Below, piece after piece: positions 1 to 13,165 of a stretch of DNA of 64,000 nt. The position numbers were made by a program, and so were the translations under genes. The stretch is from Vanilla planifolia (lineage: Eukaryota > Streptophyta > Magnoliopsida > Asparagales > Orchidaceae). The stretch spans positions 26,650,670 to 26,714,669 of the forward strand of contig CM043872.1 in the NCBI GenBank assembly GCA_023846275.1, read 5' to 3'. The stretch's first letter is position 1; each line of letters begins with the position of its first letter. The notes under the pieces were generated by a model. The model was not told the origin of the DNA, did not search any database, and saw only the letters and a program-made list of their open reading frames with translations.

Positions 1-1640
1 ATGTTCATAAGAGAAGAGATAAATGGTGCAAATTTCAAACTTATGTCAATTCAATAACTCAAATAATTTTATAACAAAAGTTTTTTCTTTAATTTAATGA
101 CTGAAATAAACAAGTTTTAGAAAATATTGTTTAGCTTTTAAAATCTTTGCAACAATAATAGTTATTATGAAATAAAAAAACAAGCAAAGCAAATAAAAGA
201 TAGAACATACGATTTTTTAGGTGATTTGACTTATATATCTGCCTTCATCCAACCCCTGTCGACCTGACCACACCTCTACTAAAATCAGTCCCTTTATTTA
301 CAACCAAGTAACCTAAACAAATATCGCTCCCTTTTTATCACAACCAGGTATAGGTCAACATCACTCAAAAGAATCTAAAGCAACTTTACAAATATTCCAG
401 CACATGAACAAAACAAAACATACAATAACCTATACCATTCACTTAAAAACATAATATGGCACAATATCTAAAAGATGTGGAAGGATATTACTAAACAATA
501 TGAGAGACTATAATGCAATAAAGCTTAGAATGTATCAACAAGATGAAAGAGTTCTTCACAATGTAAAGCACAACTCGAGGCTCAAGTTTGACTTTCAATT
601 CTAAATGATTTGCAAGTTGGTTCATCAGCTTATTCTCATTCAATTAGACTCTTGTTTATACTTCTCAATCATTTATGACCAATTAAAAAAGTTTTAATGA
701 TTAAAATGACATTCAAAAAATGATTGAACTAGTTGTCACATGTTTTGACTACTATTAATACGAATACGAACAAAGAATCGTACCAAAGTAATAGACAAAC
801 AGAGCTGATCGCCTAACAAAAATCTCTCCAATTAGCTGAAATTTACTACCTTAAAATACATCGTGCAAGATAAAGGCCATCAAACTACATGACCGTCACT
901 CAGCACACATTATTACAGATTATATAAACATTATACAAGACAATCATGGAGATCGTACATGTTTAGTAAAGATACAAACTATGCTTTCTAAGTGAGTTAT
1001 AGACCGTAAACATCTTATAGGGTATCATATGTGTAAGATAATTTTTGCATTGTTCTCATGATTTTTTTATACGACACGAAATCGCAAAATTACGACAACT
1101 TGAGAGCAAGAGACAACTTTCTTGTACTTATATAATATAAACAACAAATTGTTACGAAGGAAATACAATTAACACACCTTACTTTTATAGAATGACCATA
1201 CTCTTATAATATACTAAAATTATATTCGTATGACTATAATTTAATATTTTTACGTTATGTTAGTCTAACAACTTCGTGAGAAGAAATAGATCATACAACT
1301 ATGGAACACCACTTCGTATACCTGAAAATGTTAAATAAACAAAACAATCCTAAGTTTCATGGTTGCAACATCATCTTTCCATCTTTGTTTCAAACTTCTC
1401 TTTTCTAACAAAAGAATCACAATGAAGAGACTTAGAGGTATCCTATAGGGGTTAAATAAACACGATTGGCTAAGACAATTGTCTAAATAAAGATAAAACC
1501 ACTTGGGGATTGTTTACCTTGATGAGTCTAGTGTCCATGTAACTCCCAAAACATTGTAAGACAAACTAAGACAAGCCATGACTTTTAAGTTCATTGAATA
1601 AACAATATAAAGGTCATGTCATTTTACCTCTTTAGACATT
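1..1640. other. No gene seen; decayed repeat sequence
   Basis: AT-rich sequence with stops in all frames and no recognisable exon. The stretch around 200-400 resembles sequence around 60,240-60,480 (shared order of short motifs: gtgattt, cttcatcca, tactaaaa, ccaggta). This suggests both are diverged copies of one repeat family, perhaps LTR sequence. The Ty3/gypsy pol remnant starts directly after this stretch. Confidence 0.4.
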
Positions 1641-3740
1641 ATGTTGATGTGTTTGCTTGGACTACTGCTAATATGTCAATAATGGATTGCTGCAAATCCC
1701 AACATTAATATTCCATAAAAGATATCAAATAGAAGAAATGATCTTTCTATGAAAAGTTTCAAGAATCTTTTAGAAATGAATTGAATAAGTTATTGGAGGC
1801 TAGATACATACACAAAAGTAGAATATCAACACTGGCTAACCAATTTCATTTTGGTAAAGAATAGCAATGAGACGTGAATGATGCGTGTTGACTACATAGA
1901 TCTTAATAAAGTCTACTCAAATAATTGTCACCCAATTCTATAACTTGATGCACTTACATATTCCACATTTGGATACATAATAATGAGTTTACTCAACATC
2001 TTTTAATGATATCATCAAACCCATGTGGTCAAACAAGATGAGAAAGTCTAGTTTTATCACATAATATGGTAAACATATTAAAAGATGATACTCTTTAGAA
2101 TCAAACATATAAGTGAGATATATATATATATATATATATATATCAACACATGATTGGCAATGTTTTCAAAGATGGTGATAGTAATATAGAAGTTAATGCA
2201 CATGATATCCTTAGAGAGAATTATAACCTAAAAGAACATTTCAAGCTCACTAAACATTTGAAACTCTAACAAGTATTCAAAATATGATTCAAATCATTTC
2301 AAGTGTACGCTTAGGGAATGTCTAGTAAGCATCTTAGATACCTATATGAAGCTAAATACAATTTTAGATAATGTTATCTCCAAAAAGCTTATAGTAAAAT
2401 TCAAAAATTGGAAGCTTTTCTTGTTTGAGTTGGTTAATCCAAGTTAGCAAGCAACTATTTTCTTTTCTTTAGAGTTCAAAGGAACACCAACAGGCCAAAG
2501 TGAACTAAAAAAATGTGAACAAACATTCCAACACTTCCAGTAATACTTGTTGAATGTATTATTGCTTAGCAACCCAATGTACACAAAGTTAGTCATCTTT
2601 ATATACCTAAGCACACTGGAGGAATCCATAGGCATAACACTAGTATGAGAACAAGAAAAGATTTAGTAATATGTATACCACAAAAGTAATATTCATCAAA
2701 GTGTAGAAACAAGATATCTTGAACTTTTAAGTTATCATTAGCAGTGATTATAACTAGTTATATATTATGATCTTGCTTCCAAGCTCATACAATTAAGGTT
2801 GTAATGGATCAATCCTTGAAGAAAGTTCTCCGCACTCCAAAAAGTTTGGAGAGGCTTCAAAAAAAAGGAAATTGAACCAAGTGCACATGATATCAAGTTT
2901 GTTCCTAGAACTATCATTTGAGCTCAGGCATAGACAAATTTCATACCAAAACTAATGACTAAATCAATGCCGCCAAAAATATCAGTGAGTTATTTCCTAA
3001 AAACATTATATAGATGAAGTATTAGAAGGACATGTCAAGACACCAAATGTTTTGGAAAGTCCATCCAAGTTAATCCTACAACATGATCTTTCTTTCAAGT
3101 TTATGATCTCAAATAATAAGGCTGAACACAAGGCACTACTTAACAAATTAAAGTTTGCATCATAAGGCTTGGAATTAGTTATATCCACATTTTCAATGAC
3201 TCAACTAATTGTTAAATTAAGAAGATTTTCAAGACAAACAAAGACACTCTCAAGGCATTTAGTAAGTTTGTACAAGTGTTATTGAAAATCTTCAACCAAA
3301 TCAAAACAGCATAAGTTAAACAAGGGCAGCACAAGAAGGCATATCACCTAACTTAAAGACTTTAAGAAATAGTGAGCATCAAGAATTTGTGTGGATGACC
3401 ATTTACCAAAAAACTATCTTGGGTGAGATGGTCATAAAATAAGGTGACAAAACATGAGATATGTGGTTATTGATTATTAACCATATAAAAGTCATTCTCC
3501 CAAATAAAATCCAAATGCTTAAAGACAACAAAAGTCCAATCAATGTAGGAGAACGTGAACATCATTCTAAAGGTTGTATCCTAGTATCTTGTGTCCTACA
3601 GCACGGCTATTATTGGCTGGGAATAAGCTAAGATGCTGATGCTTGGAAAACAATGCCCATTTTGTTAGATCCATATCAATTTAGAAGTAGCAGTTTACAC
3701 CTATTTAGAAGAACAAAGGAAATATTCATAATTGTGTTAA
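1640..3740 (+). mobile_element. Ty3/gypsy retrotransposon pol remnant (RT, RNase H, integrase zinc region)
   Basis: Conceptual translation of the plus strand, moving between frames because of stops and indels, gives pol landmarks in the correct order. DVFAWTTANMS is at about 1645, upstream of the RT. KLLEARYIHKSRIST is at about 1790 and VDYIDLNKVYSN at about 1887; both match the RT segment that reads VDYTDLNKACPKD in plant elements. The end of RT/start of RNase H is around 2775-2945 (VLRTP, SAHDIKFVPRTII, AQA). An RNase H stretch SNNKAEHKALLNKLKFA is near 3100, matching the NNQAEYEALLAGL motif. An integrase zinc-region tail GYYW...DADAW is near 3605. The layout and motifs suit the Athila/Tat side of Ty3/gypsy. 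Many stops show it is long dead. Gag, LTRs and the integrase core were not found. Confidence 0.75.
2118..2142. repeat. (AT)n microsatellite
   Basis: About 12 uninterrupted AT dinucleotides, lying inside the gypsy pol remnant and therefore younger than the element or arisen in it. Confidence 0.95.
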
Positions 3741-6700
3741 TTATAGAAAAAGTACTTTGATGTGTCATACTTTTAAACTAAAAAAGAATAAATGAGTGTA
3801 GATTATGACATAAGACCAATATATCTTACAATCAATTTGATTTTATAATAGAATAATTAAAAATTCAGGTAATACATTGAGAGTTTGAATAGACAAATTT
3901 TAAGGCAATGCAAAAGGATCTTCACTAATTTTCACGACTTAATAAGACATATAATAAAGCATTAAGAAAAATTCTTTGAAAGTCTTAGTAAAAACTGAAA
4001 TTAGCATTGCATATATTAAAAACATGTGTAATATAGCAATGATATATACATATATATATAATAAAGAAGTATTGGTTCTTAAGATTCCAATTAAAATTAG
4101 ATTTCATGAAGCCTTTTGATTAAGGACCCAAGAAAAGTACCTTGGTGTATGCCTTTTATTAATGATATTACACTAGTTAATAAAACAAGGGACAAAAGCT
4201 AACCATGACTTATCAAAAATGATCTTAGAGTTCAAGGGATTTCATATTATTAGATCTAAAACAAAACATATAGAATGCAAGAATAATTAAAAAAAGGTAA
4301 GATTAATGTAGAGATTACCATTAAGGGTTATAAAAAATTGAAGGGATATTTTGTCATCTTAGAACTATCCTCCAAAATGATAGTAAAATTATTGAAATGT
4401 TAATAATAGTATTCAAACACTTAGGATTAAAAAGAGGTTTTTTGAGCATTCTATACGAACAAAATGACTAATTTAAAATTAAAGGTAAGGTTTTTAATAC
4501 AACAATGATACTAATAATATTATATGACATGAATTGTTAGCAAGTGAAGTTGAAACATACAATCAAAATGAGTGCTACCAAAATAAATTAAAACACTAAG
4601 ATGAATTAGTGGTTTTATTCATAATAATGTGACTAAAAAAGAGAGTAATAAAAAAAATTTAATAGCAATGATCAAGAATAAGTTTAGAGACATTTCACCT
4701 AGATGGTTTATGTATGTTAAGCAAGAATCATTAATGCCTCTATTAAGATGTCAAAGTTATTAGAATTTCACGCTAAAAGTAAAAGAAGAGGTAGACCCAA
4801 TAAGAAATAATTACAAATGGATTAGCATGCTTAAATATAAATAAAGAATTGTTAATAGATAGAACATAATAGAATCATAAGATTCATGTATCTAACCCCA
4901 CATAGTAGAATTAAAACTTTTTGTTCTTGAAAGCATGACAATTCTTCTTAATCATCACATTGAACCTTGAGATGTTTCCATGTTTATTTCTTTGTTCTTC
5001 ACCTTCCAATTCTTTGATATCTCTCCTATTAGGAAAGAGATAAACTCTTCCATCTTCTTCAATTATTTTATTTCTCTAAATTTTGTCCTCTTCCTTTGGT
5101 ATAGTTCTTTTTGGCAAACCTTTTACTAAGACATGAAGTAATTGATCTTTTAAAATTATTAAGGAACATATTACTGATATTTGATGTCTACTTGTGCATG
5201 TCTCACAATAGTTGTATTGCTCTGTTGGTTAAAAAAATAAATTAACACCAGGGCAATTTTGATATACTTTATCCCTTAGTTTCCTACACTTAATTTCTCC
5301 TATTCTTGGGTTTCATTTGTGTTTTCTTACTCTCATCATACTATCCTTATAGAAGATCAACCAAATTATTCCCTACCTCATCTACTCATCCAATTAAATA
5401 ATTGTGTAGTACAAAGAACACAATTCTTTGTCCACAATCATGTTAGCTTTAATTGCATCCATATATTTAGTTATGAGCTACAAGTTGGAGAGACAATCCT
5501 CTCCTCTCTTGACTATATGGTTTTTGTCATGACTTAACCCTTTTAAGGCTTGATTTAGGCTATAAGATCATTCTTGCAAGAAAATAATAATTTATCCAAT
5601 GGAAGTGGGGGTTGATTCCTTCAATAAGGCTTATCATTCATTCTTTTCAAAAGCTCTAGATATCTTTCAACAACTCAAAGATTAATAGTTAAAATCTCTC
5701 CTCACCCAAGAGAATCAGAGACAAATAAAATTGAATAATCCTCTATCAAGAAGTCATCATGAATGTGGTAAGTTTTTTCTTTGCTTCTCCTATCTGAACA
5801 AGCGAAGCATCATGGGGAAATAACTCTACTTGCATTGGAGGGGCAAAGAAATCTCCTATTAAGGAAGCCCCTTCTAACTTCACCCTCTTAAATGGCATCT
5901 TTGAAGACAATTTTATCTTAAATTTCTTCTTTCATAGAACACCATTTAAAGCTTTTTAGAATTCTATCATCGATTCTATTATCATGGTATGTTCCTCTTC
6001 TTCTTCTCAAAAAGGACTTAAATTGTAAACAACATTGATTCCAAAGAGGTAGAACTACTAACAACAGATAATGTGTCATTTATGTTATGACTTTTAGGGC
6101 CCACATACAAAATTCTAATGATAACTACAAAATGATACAAAATCTCAATGATCCACAATGTGCTCGTCTATAATAATTAGATATTAATTATGAAGCAATA
6201 GGCCATTATAATAAAGTCATGCCCTATCTTAAGATGCTACCCTACTCAACATGATACTATAGTCAATGTGGCACTCTGGGACATCTCGCATCATAATACT
6301 CTCCCACATGTACATGGAACAATCAAGTCATGTTGCACATTTTGTTCATCCTTAGATTCAAGATTGAAAGAAAAAGTAGTGCATTTTCCACATCAACAAC
6401 AAGATAGAGGGGTTTACGATTTCGAGATTACCTGCAAGTTAATTTTCTTGAGCTCATCTCTATCGATGAACCCTATATTAAGAAGTGAAGGAGATTGCCA
6501 ACATGCACCATTAAAATTCGGTTCGATCAATCAAGATAATAAGTTGATGAAGATGAGAATAAACAACAGTGAAAATGGTAAATTTTACTGTACTATCCAG
6601 CATGCTATCACAAATGACATGAAGGTTACTGAGGGGCCCTTATTAACTACCAAGAAAGCAGGAAATAGCATCCTCAGAAAACAAAAAACAAAAAAGAAAA

Positions 6701-7078
6701 GAAAAGAAAAGAAAGAAAACTGTCGATCTCGCTAAACTTGAATGAATAAACGAAGGCAAAAAAAGAAGAAATTCCACCCAAAATGAATTTAAAAAGGAGA
6801 AATGGATTATTCTGGTTGATTTTAGCATCATCCTAACGTTAGGCTGTAGAGCCCCAAACAACAAGTATGATATTTGATCAAAAAGGAAACTTTAAAGATA
6901 GTCTCACCTAAAGCATAAGGTTGACATATTAATTAATTGTTGTAACAAATTTCTTGAATAAGTAGAAAGGCTATTCCAACCCCACCAAATCCACTAATGC
7001 ATTCTATTCAAAACTCCAGTTCATCAAAACCCATAACTCGCTGCATAGAAAAGAGGTCGCCGCAATCAACAAACTCAC
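3741..7078. other. No intact gene; decayed repeats downstream of the Raf-like exon
   Basis: This stretch should hold part of the first intron of the Raf-like kinase gene, whose exon ends at 7079 on the minus strand. I searched the minus strand for the rest of the PAS domain (the NRAAE...YGY region) and for kinase motifs and found none. Translations are full of stops. A plus-strand open stretch of 155 codons at 6268-6735 has no recognisable family and ends in a lysine-rich run that only reflects an A-rich tract. A weak copia-like stretch on the minus strand is listed separately. Confidence 0.4.
5080..5260 (-). mobile_element. Possible Ty1/copia RNase H tail remnant
   Basis: The minus strand gives, with stops, a run resembling the end of copia pol: a VRHAQVDIKYQ stretch where elements have KHIEVDxHF, followed about 20 residues later by ILKDQLLHVLVKGLPKR where elements have DQLADVLTKGLP. 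Spacing and order fit, but the match is short and interrupted, and the flanks gave no further copia motifs. Confidence 0.35.
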
Positions 7079-7494
7079 CAGAAGGTAATTCTTCCATCGA
7101 GATCAAATACATGAACTGACTGCCCCATCGACTGCAGTATGTTGGGGTACTGCCTATCGGAAAGAGCGATGCCCGAACCCCTATTCACGCAGCCACCGCT
7201 GGAGGAAGAGGAACTCGGATCGCGGCTCTCCCTCTGCAACCTCGAGGAGTGTCCACACAACGAGGAACCCGACCGCCATCTCGCCCCCACTCTGTCGAAC
7301 CCACCACTCCGCCGCCGAACCGCAGAAGCGGCCGGCGACGTCCTCTGCGGTGAGACCGATTGAGAGCGACGGCGCTCCGCGCTCCCTTCCCCCCTCACAG
7401 TCGGGATGAGCTTGGACATCTCCTGCTTGAGTATCGCGTGCCCTATCTCGAGGTCCTGGATCTTCTTGAGGAGCTCTTCGGCTGGGGCTTCCAT
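7079..7494 (-). CDS. Raf-like MAPKKK with N-terminal PAS domain, first coding exon (partial gene)
   Basis: The exon encodes 138 residues plus two bases. It starts MEAPAEELLKKIQDLE, continues through a short coiled segment (AILKQEMSKL) and a serine/arginine-rich linker (SQSVSPQR), and ends with the beginning of a PAS domain: LSDRQYPNILQSMGQSVHVF followed by DLDGRITFW. This is the N-terminus of the plant PAS/Raf-like kinases (B2 group, Arabidopsis RAF7-RAF11), cytoplasmic MAPKKK-type Ser/Thr kinases; RAF10 and RAF11 act in ABA signalling. The Trp codon is split: TG is followed by the consensus donor GTGAGT at 7078-7073. I chose the Met at 7494 because the family starts with this block; an in-frame Met at 7578 would add 28 unrelated residues. 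The rest of the PAS domain and the kinase domain were not found in 1-7078, so the next exon is beyond the window, highly distant, or lost. Confidence 0.8.
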
Positions 7495-7769
7495 CGGAAA
7501 CCCAAAAAAGCGGTTTTCCTCAGATTGGGAGCAGAATAAGTAGTGGTGGAGGTAACAAACTGGGACGGATGAGGACAAAGCTCATGCGTTGGCCCTTTCT
7601 GGTGGTGAGAAGGAACTTTCAGTTCGAAGGTAGCTCCTTTTAGCTTCTCTTCGTGATGGCTACCATCTGGTTTTGTGGCCTGCTTATTGGCCACCGCCTC
7701 TTTTAAAAATTATAAAAATGGAAAATTTATCGGTTTTATCTCATCCCATATTTCAATCCCATTTCTGTA

Positions 7770-7809
<40 letters not shown>

Positions 7810-7900
7810 TTCATACATCCACTTCCAGTTGTGGAAGAGCTCTTTCCCTGCAGGAAAAGGCAGGCAGTACCGCTTTGTAGAAAGTCTTCTTCCCCGCTTG
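7495..7900 (-). promoter_or_regulatory. Presumed 5' leader/core promoter of the Raf-like gene
   Basis: This is the sequence just upstream of the start codon. It contains a (GA)n tract on the gene strand at 7806-7773, about 280 bp upstream of the ATG. GA/CT tracts are common in plant core promoters and 5' leaders and can bind BPC/GAGA factors. A short open frame from 7694 runs out of frame across the main start codon and could act as an upstream ORF if transcribed. The transcription start cannot be placed from sequence alone. Confidence 0.35.
7773..7806. repeat. (CT)17 microsatellite
   Basis: An uninterrupted CT dinucleotide run, which is (GA)n on the strand of the Raf-like exon, in its presumed 5' leader or promoter. 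Confidence 0.95.
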
Positions 7901-10900
7901 CCCATACTCCATCGCTGCGCTTTTAAATTTCTGTGTATTTTTAATTTTTTAAATTATATTTATTCACATAAAAGTTATTTTTAATAAAAAAGAGAGAAAT
8001 TTTAAAAGGAAAATTATAGGAAGAAAGCCTCATTTAAGACACCACAATATACTTTAAAAGTGTTGGAATTTTTAAGAAGTTAATGCCATTTCCTTTTCTA
8101 CTTAAGGTAATTTGAAAGTGAACTTTGATGTTGATTCTTGCTTTCATTAAATATAAAAAAGCTATTGTTGGCTCCTTTTCATTAGACCCATTCCATTATC
8201 TGCAATATTAGTTTAATGCAGTGATTGGAAAGGAATTTTCTTTTAAAGTTTATGGTTAAGTTATTTATTTAAATGTCTATTTGTATGTGTAAAACAAGGA
8301 TTTAAAAATGTTATTATTATTAAAATATATTCTTAAAAAACATTTTATGATAACAAAAATATAAACTATTTTAAAAAATATATATTTTGCTTTCTAATCA
8401 ATAAAATATATAATAAGTAAACTTTGAAAGAGACTTAGACATAATCTTATTTATAATCTTTTACTTAGTTTTTAATTAATATTTGATAGAATCCATGCAT
8501 AGACTTGTAGGTTTGAAATACCTCAATTTAATTTACAAATAAAAACATGACGACTTGAGATTTTGTGGTGGGGAAGATGCCTCTTTTCTCGTATTAAAAA
8601 TATCTAACGTGACTGATAATTTTTAAAGTAATTAAAAAAACGTTAGTAGAAACAAATTATTAAATCAATTATTTTTATTATTATTTTCTTTTGTTAATTC
8701 TCGATGAGAATCATCATTAAGAGTTGCTTCTTAACCAAAATTTTGTAGTCTCGTGAAAGGTTCCTCACCATTCTTATCGTCAGTTTTAATCGATCCTTCT
8801 GGGCATCAAGTGATGAACCCGTCAACAAATATCTTTGACAATTCAACCAACAAATACATTATATTTTAAATTAATATTTTTTCCTTCTTGTCATTAAACA
8901 ATCTCTTTAATAACTTTCTTTTATAGTTAAACACAAATTTCAATAGCTATCAACAAAAAGAACTTCTCTCAAACAATCAATGTCTCGTCTTATCATGAAT
9001 TTTTATTAAATAGATTTATCATATTTGCTTGAATTCTATCAAAAAATAATCTCGTAACATTTTCTCTAAATTATGATCAATTCTTCTTATAAAAACTTTA
9101 CAAGTAAAAAAAAAATTATCTTCATTATTTATAAATAAAATAAAAAAAATTATGATCTAAATAATAATCTCATCTCATTAACCCTTTTCAACAAAAAAAT
9201 TATTTTTATTTTTGAGTATTCTCAAATTCAGTGCAAATTTCACCATGGTTCAATCAAAGAAACATCCCATTTTGATTCTTTTAATTAATAAAATTTATCC
9301 AGTTTATTTTTATCACTTTCCCCCTTTAACAAATGAATAATCTTTCCAGAAAAAAGTTACACGATTACTTATGGATCCAACCTCTTTTTTTTATTGCTTT
9401 TTTATTTATTTTTTTAGCTTTCAAAATTAGATATGAGCCATACAAATTTAATCTTTATGGATTAATCAAATATAATACAAAGGCAAGTTGACGTTGCGGA
9501 AGGAAGAGGATTGCTTAATTGTCATCCAAAGCTTCGTTTCACGTGACTTCCATCAATCGTAGTGACTTCATCAAACCAACCACTAAAAAAGTCATTCTTA
9601 TGGAGACCACGCCTCCCTTCTTAATGGTAAATATTATATATTAATTTAGTTTTTATAAAGAAAAATATTTTAAGATAATTTTTTGGGGAATTATTAATTT
9701 CAAAAAGAACAAATTTATGTTACATTGATCATTTTTTTTTATTTTTTTTTATTATATTTATAAAATTTCTTTTATTTAAATCGTAAAGTATTAGGTATTA
9801 ACGTATCGCTATGTTTTGTCTTCTCTTGATTTGATTAATATATCTGTTATATACTCCAAGTGGGGGGGTAAACAAAGAGATGGATCCACTTCAACAATAC
9901 GCACCTACACTTTGAAGAAAGCCCATGTCCATCAAATCAATTCAGACATTTGTAGATGACTTTTGTGCAAAGTGATCACCACTTGCCCAATGTTTCCAAT
10001 TTGCATATTAACCCCCCACAATGCAGTTTTTTCACTTAACTTTTTCACAAACTGTCCGGCTCGCGCAAGTGGGCTTCGGTGGTCCAAGCGAAAAAGCCAC
10101 CACCATAACTTCCAATTTTGAGGTCACGTTGAAAAAACCGGCCTCACAAGGGTTTATTCATAAATTTTCGCGGTTTAAAGCTCCGGTTTATTTTAGATGA
10201 TAACACAGCGACAAAACAATGTGAAGCACTCGTGAGTTCCGAAAAAACAGGTGTTAGAAAAAGTTAAAAATAATAATTAAAATATATATATATAAAGTAT
10301 TTGTAAAAAAAAAATAGTTTAAGAAAGTTAAATTTTTGGGTATATTTTTTTTTTATTTTTAATTTATTTAATAGAAATTTGCGGGTTTTTTAGACGGTGA
10401 ATTTATTTATTTTTATTTATTGGATACGTTGAAAGGCAATTTGTTTATTTCATCGTTTTAAAGAAAATAAATGACGTGCATTAATAGAATTCCCTCGTTT
10501 TTTATATTATTAATGTGTTTTAGTGGATGATGATTAAATTTGGACTATTATTTATTTTCTTCGATATTAATGAAATTACATGTTATTTCAATTTTTTTCA
10601 GATCTAAATCATCATTATGCTAATATAGTTAAAATCTCCGCATTAAATCATGTAAAACACACCTTTAGAAATATTTTAAAATCATTTAGCTCTAAAAAAT
10701 TCAACTCTACTATAAATAATTGAGTAATATACTTAAAAATGGATTTTAGGCACCATTATCCTGCTAAAATCATTTGCTATAGGGATCTTGCCTTTTCAAT
10801 TATATGCTCATCTAGGCTGTCATACCATATCGATGTTATCGCTATATTAGCTTTATTATAACAATCACTATTTCCTTGTCATTCTTGTCAACATTGTCAT

Positions 10901-12600
10901 AACGACTTTATTTTCCTATCACCTTCTAGAGCCATCACCATCGATTCTTCTATCATTGTCAACCATATTGCATAAGTCGATTCTATTATCCTTGTTAATA
11001 TTATTACACTATATCAACATTGTTTTTATATTAATTCTGATGATCCAATTTTCATTATCATTATTAGTGCTAATTTATTATATGATTTTACCATTATGTT
11101 AACTTTGTTAGAGTCATTATTGATGATTATATTGTCTTGATATGTATCTGTTTGTTAATGGCATGTATTGCAACAAATCAACTTAGCTATTCTTAGTATC
11201 ATCACTCTTTAGGTTTTATCATACTAAAATAAGCTCAAAATGTTCTATATGTTTGTTGTGTCAAACCAACTCTATTGCCCTTTCAACCTTCTTGAGCCAA
11301 ATTGAGTTCACAACCCTATGCCCCTTGCTATGCCAAACTCATTTTGATACTATGCTACTCTTATCACACAAAATCAAACCCCTTCACTTTATGCCCCTGT
11401 CTCTATGTTAACTTTATTGACTATATTTTTATGACACCCTTGTTATCTTGGGCACACCACATTTATTCTACCATCATATTTCTATTACTTGTTAACATTT
11501 ATATAGTAAATTTACTTTATTTTCTTGTCAAACTTGTGAATCAAACTAATATTGTTATCTTATTTAGCATTTTGATTGGTTATGATGTAAAACATCATCT
11601 ACTCCCTACTTATTAATCTTACAATGTCAAGCTAGTTTTGTAGCTTTTTTGGTCTTATCGTATAAACTAGATCCACTAGCTCTATTGACCCTGTTATATC
11701 ATATTGATTTTATTATATTATTAGTTCATTTGCATTAAATCAAGTTGTCACCTTATTAGGCTTGTTACATCATACAAGCTATGCCACCCTTACAAGTCCT
11801 AGCATGTCAAATTTGATATGCTCTCCCTAATGATCATATGCATGATATTCCTTGCTACATTATTTAATCCCAATTGAAGTATTTTAGTTCTAGAACATTT
11901 GTTATAAAGTAGTTTTTTATCTTATCAAAGCTATCGTCTCAATTTTAGTATTCTTATATATTTTGTTTTTACATTAGCTTTGAAATCCTTTTCAACTTTG
12001 TCATATTATATTATCTCCAACATCTTAGTCACACCAAATTGGGTTAACCTTATCTCAACCATATTGGCATTATTACACAATTTGACCCAATTGAACCAAG
12101 TTTTGAGTTTTACTTTTCCTTGTAAGAGAGATTTCATATAACAAGACATATACATAATCAAACATATATTTAAATGAGCATCCAATAGATTTAATTTATG
12201 AATAAAAATTAATTTATTCTTAATTCACAATATAAAACTATACTAACTATTAATTATATTAAACTTATTTAAAACATGCTCCATAAAATATAAAAAAATT
12301 GTATGTCTTTTTAAAATGACAATATTAGTAAAAAAAAATATAAATTATGAGTACAATTGAATACCATAACCCTCTTTTTATAAAATCAATTAATATAACA
12401 TGAATTATAACACATTACAAAAAAAATCACAATGACACTCTTTCTATAGATATTTTAACAACAATGATTTGAATTTAATATCAAAATAAGCTTATTTACA
12501 ATTTTTATAAAAATATTCCCATAAAAACACAAATCACTTAAAGTTTAAATTACCATATGCAAAAAAATTATACTAAAACTATACAAAATAATTAAAATAT
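7901..12600. other. Intergenic region, no gene seen
   Basis: AT-rich sequence between the Raf-like 5' end and the 3' end of GUN1; the promoter of the Raf-like gene would extend into it. A TTTCACGTGAC stretch (G-box core CACGTG) lies near 9540, about 2 kb upstream of the Raf-like start. A moderately GC-richer patch lies at 10,040-10,200 without coding signs. From about 10,780 to 12,120 the plus strand is pyrimidine- and CAT-rich and gives a 104-codon open stretch (11,302-11,616) with no family resemblance. I regard it as decayed repeat sequence. Confidence 0.4.
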
Positions 12601-12903
12601 AATAAAATATTTATGAAATGAGAAAAACAATAGAAAGAAACCCATTTTTAAACAAGCTTGCATGGTTTTCTCACAAATCCTCCTCTAGAAAGCTCCATTT
12701 GATATTGACGTTGATCTGTGAAATTAAAGAAAAAAAGGAATTAAAAATATAAAATAAGTACGCAAGTTTACCAGAATTAAAAACAAGCAAGCATTGCTCA
12801 AAACTGTAGATCATCACACGAGTTCTTACAATTGTCCAACATTTGAGCTTACAACAACAAAACAGAACTCGATGGAAGCTCTCAAGCCTCGGCATTTACC
12901 AGG

Positions 12904-13165
12904 TCACAGTTGCAATGCTTGCAGACTCGGCAGCAATGCCGCAAAATTAGACTTCTTCGATCTTTCGTCGCGAAGGAGTAGAACGGCGACGGTGCCGGAT
13001 TCCTTGAGCCAGGCAGCAGCCATCGCACCCGGGGACACAAACCGACCGACATTGAACCTTTCCAGCCGGAAAGGAGACCCGAGAGAGTCGAGGAGCATTT
13101 CCACGACGCGGCGAAGAGTGCTTGTGCCCGGAATTTTGCTGTGCTTCCCCCATCCGGTAAGAATG
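12904..13165 (-). CDS. GUN1 exon 4: second half of the SMR domain and C-terminus
   Basis: The acceptor TTTCTGGATAG is followed by a split Ser codon and [40 protein letters not shown] and AAAWLKES, matching the GUN1 SMR second half ([21 protein letters not shown]). It ends at the TGA at 12906-12904 after ...LPSLQALQL. The C-terminal tail is shorter than in Arabidopsis GUN1. Confidence 0.92.

Noticed and set aside
3006..3188. 60-codon minus-strand open frame
   Set aside because: Opposite strand of the gypsy RNase H region, which gives the meaningful translation on the plus strand.
6268..6735. 155-codon open frame on the plus strand
   Set aside because: No recognisable domain; the C-terminal lysine run is just an A-rich tract; lies where an intron of the minus-strand Raf-like gene is expected.
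10040..10200. GC-richer patch as a first exon or promoter of an unknown gene
   Set aside because: No open frame with coding character and no splice-consistent neighbour on either strand.
11302..11616. 104-codon open frame with hydrophobic stretches
   Set aside because: Composition follows the pyrimidine-rich local DNA; no family motif, no start context or neighbouring exons.
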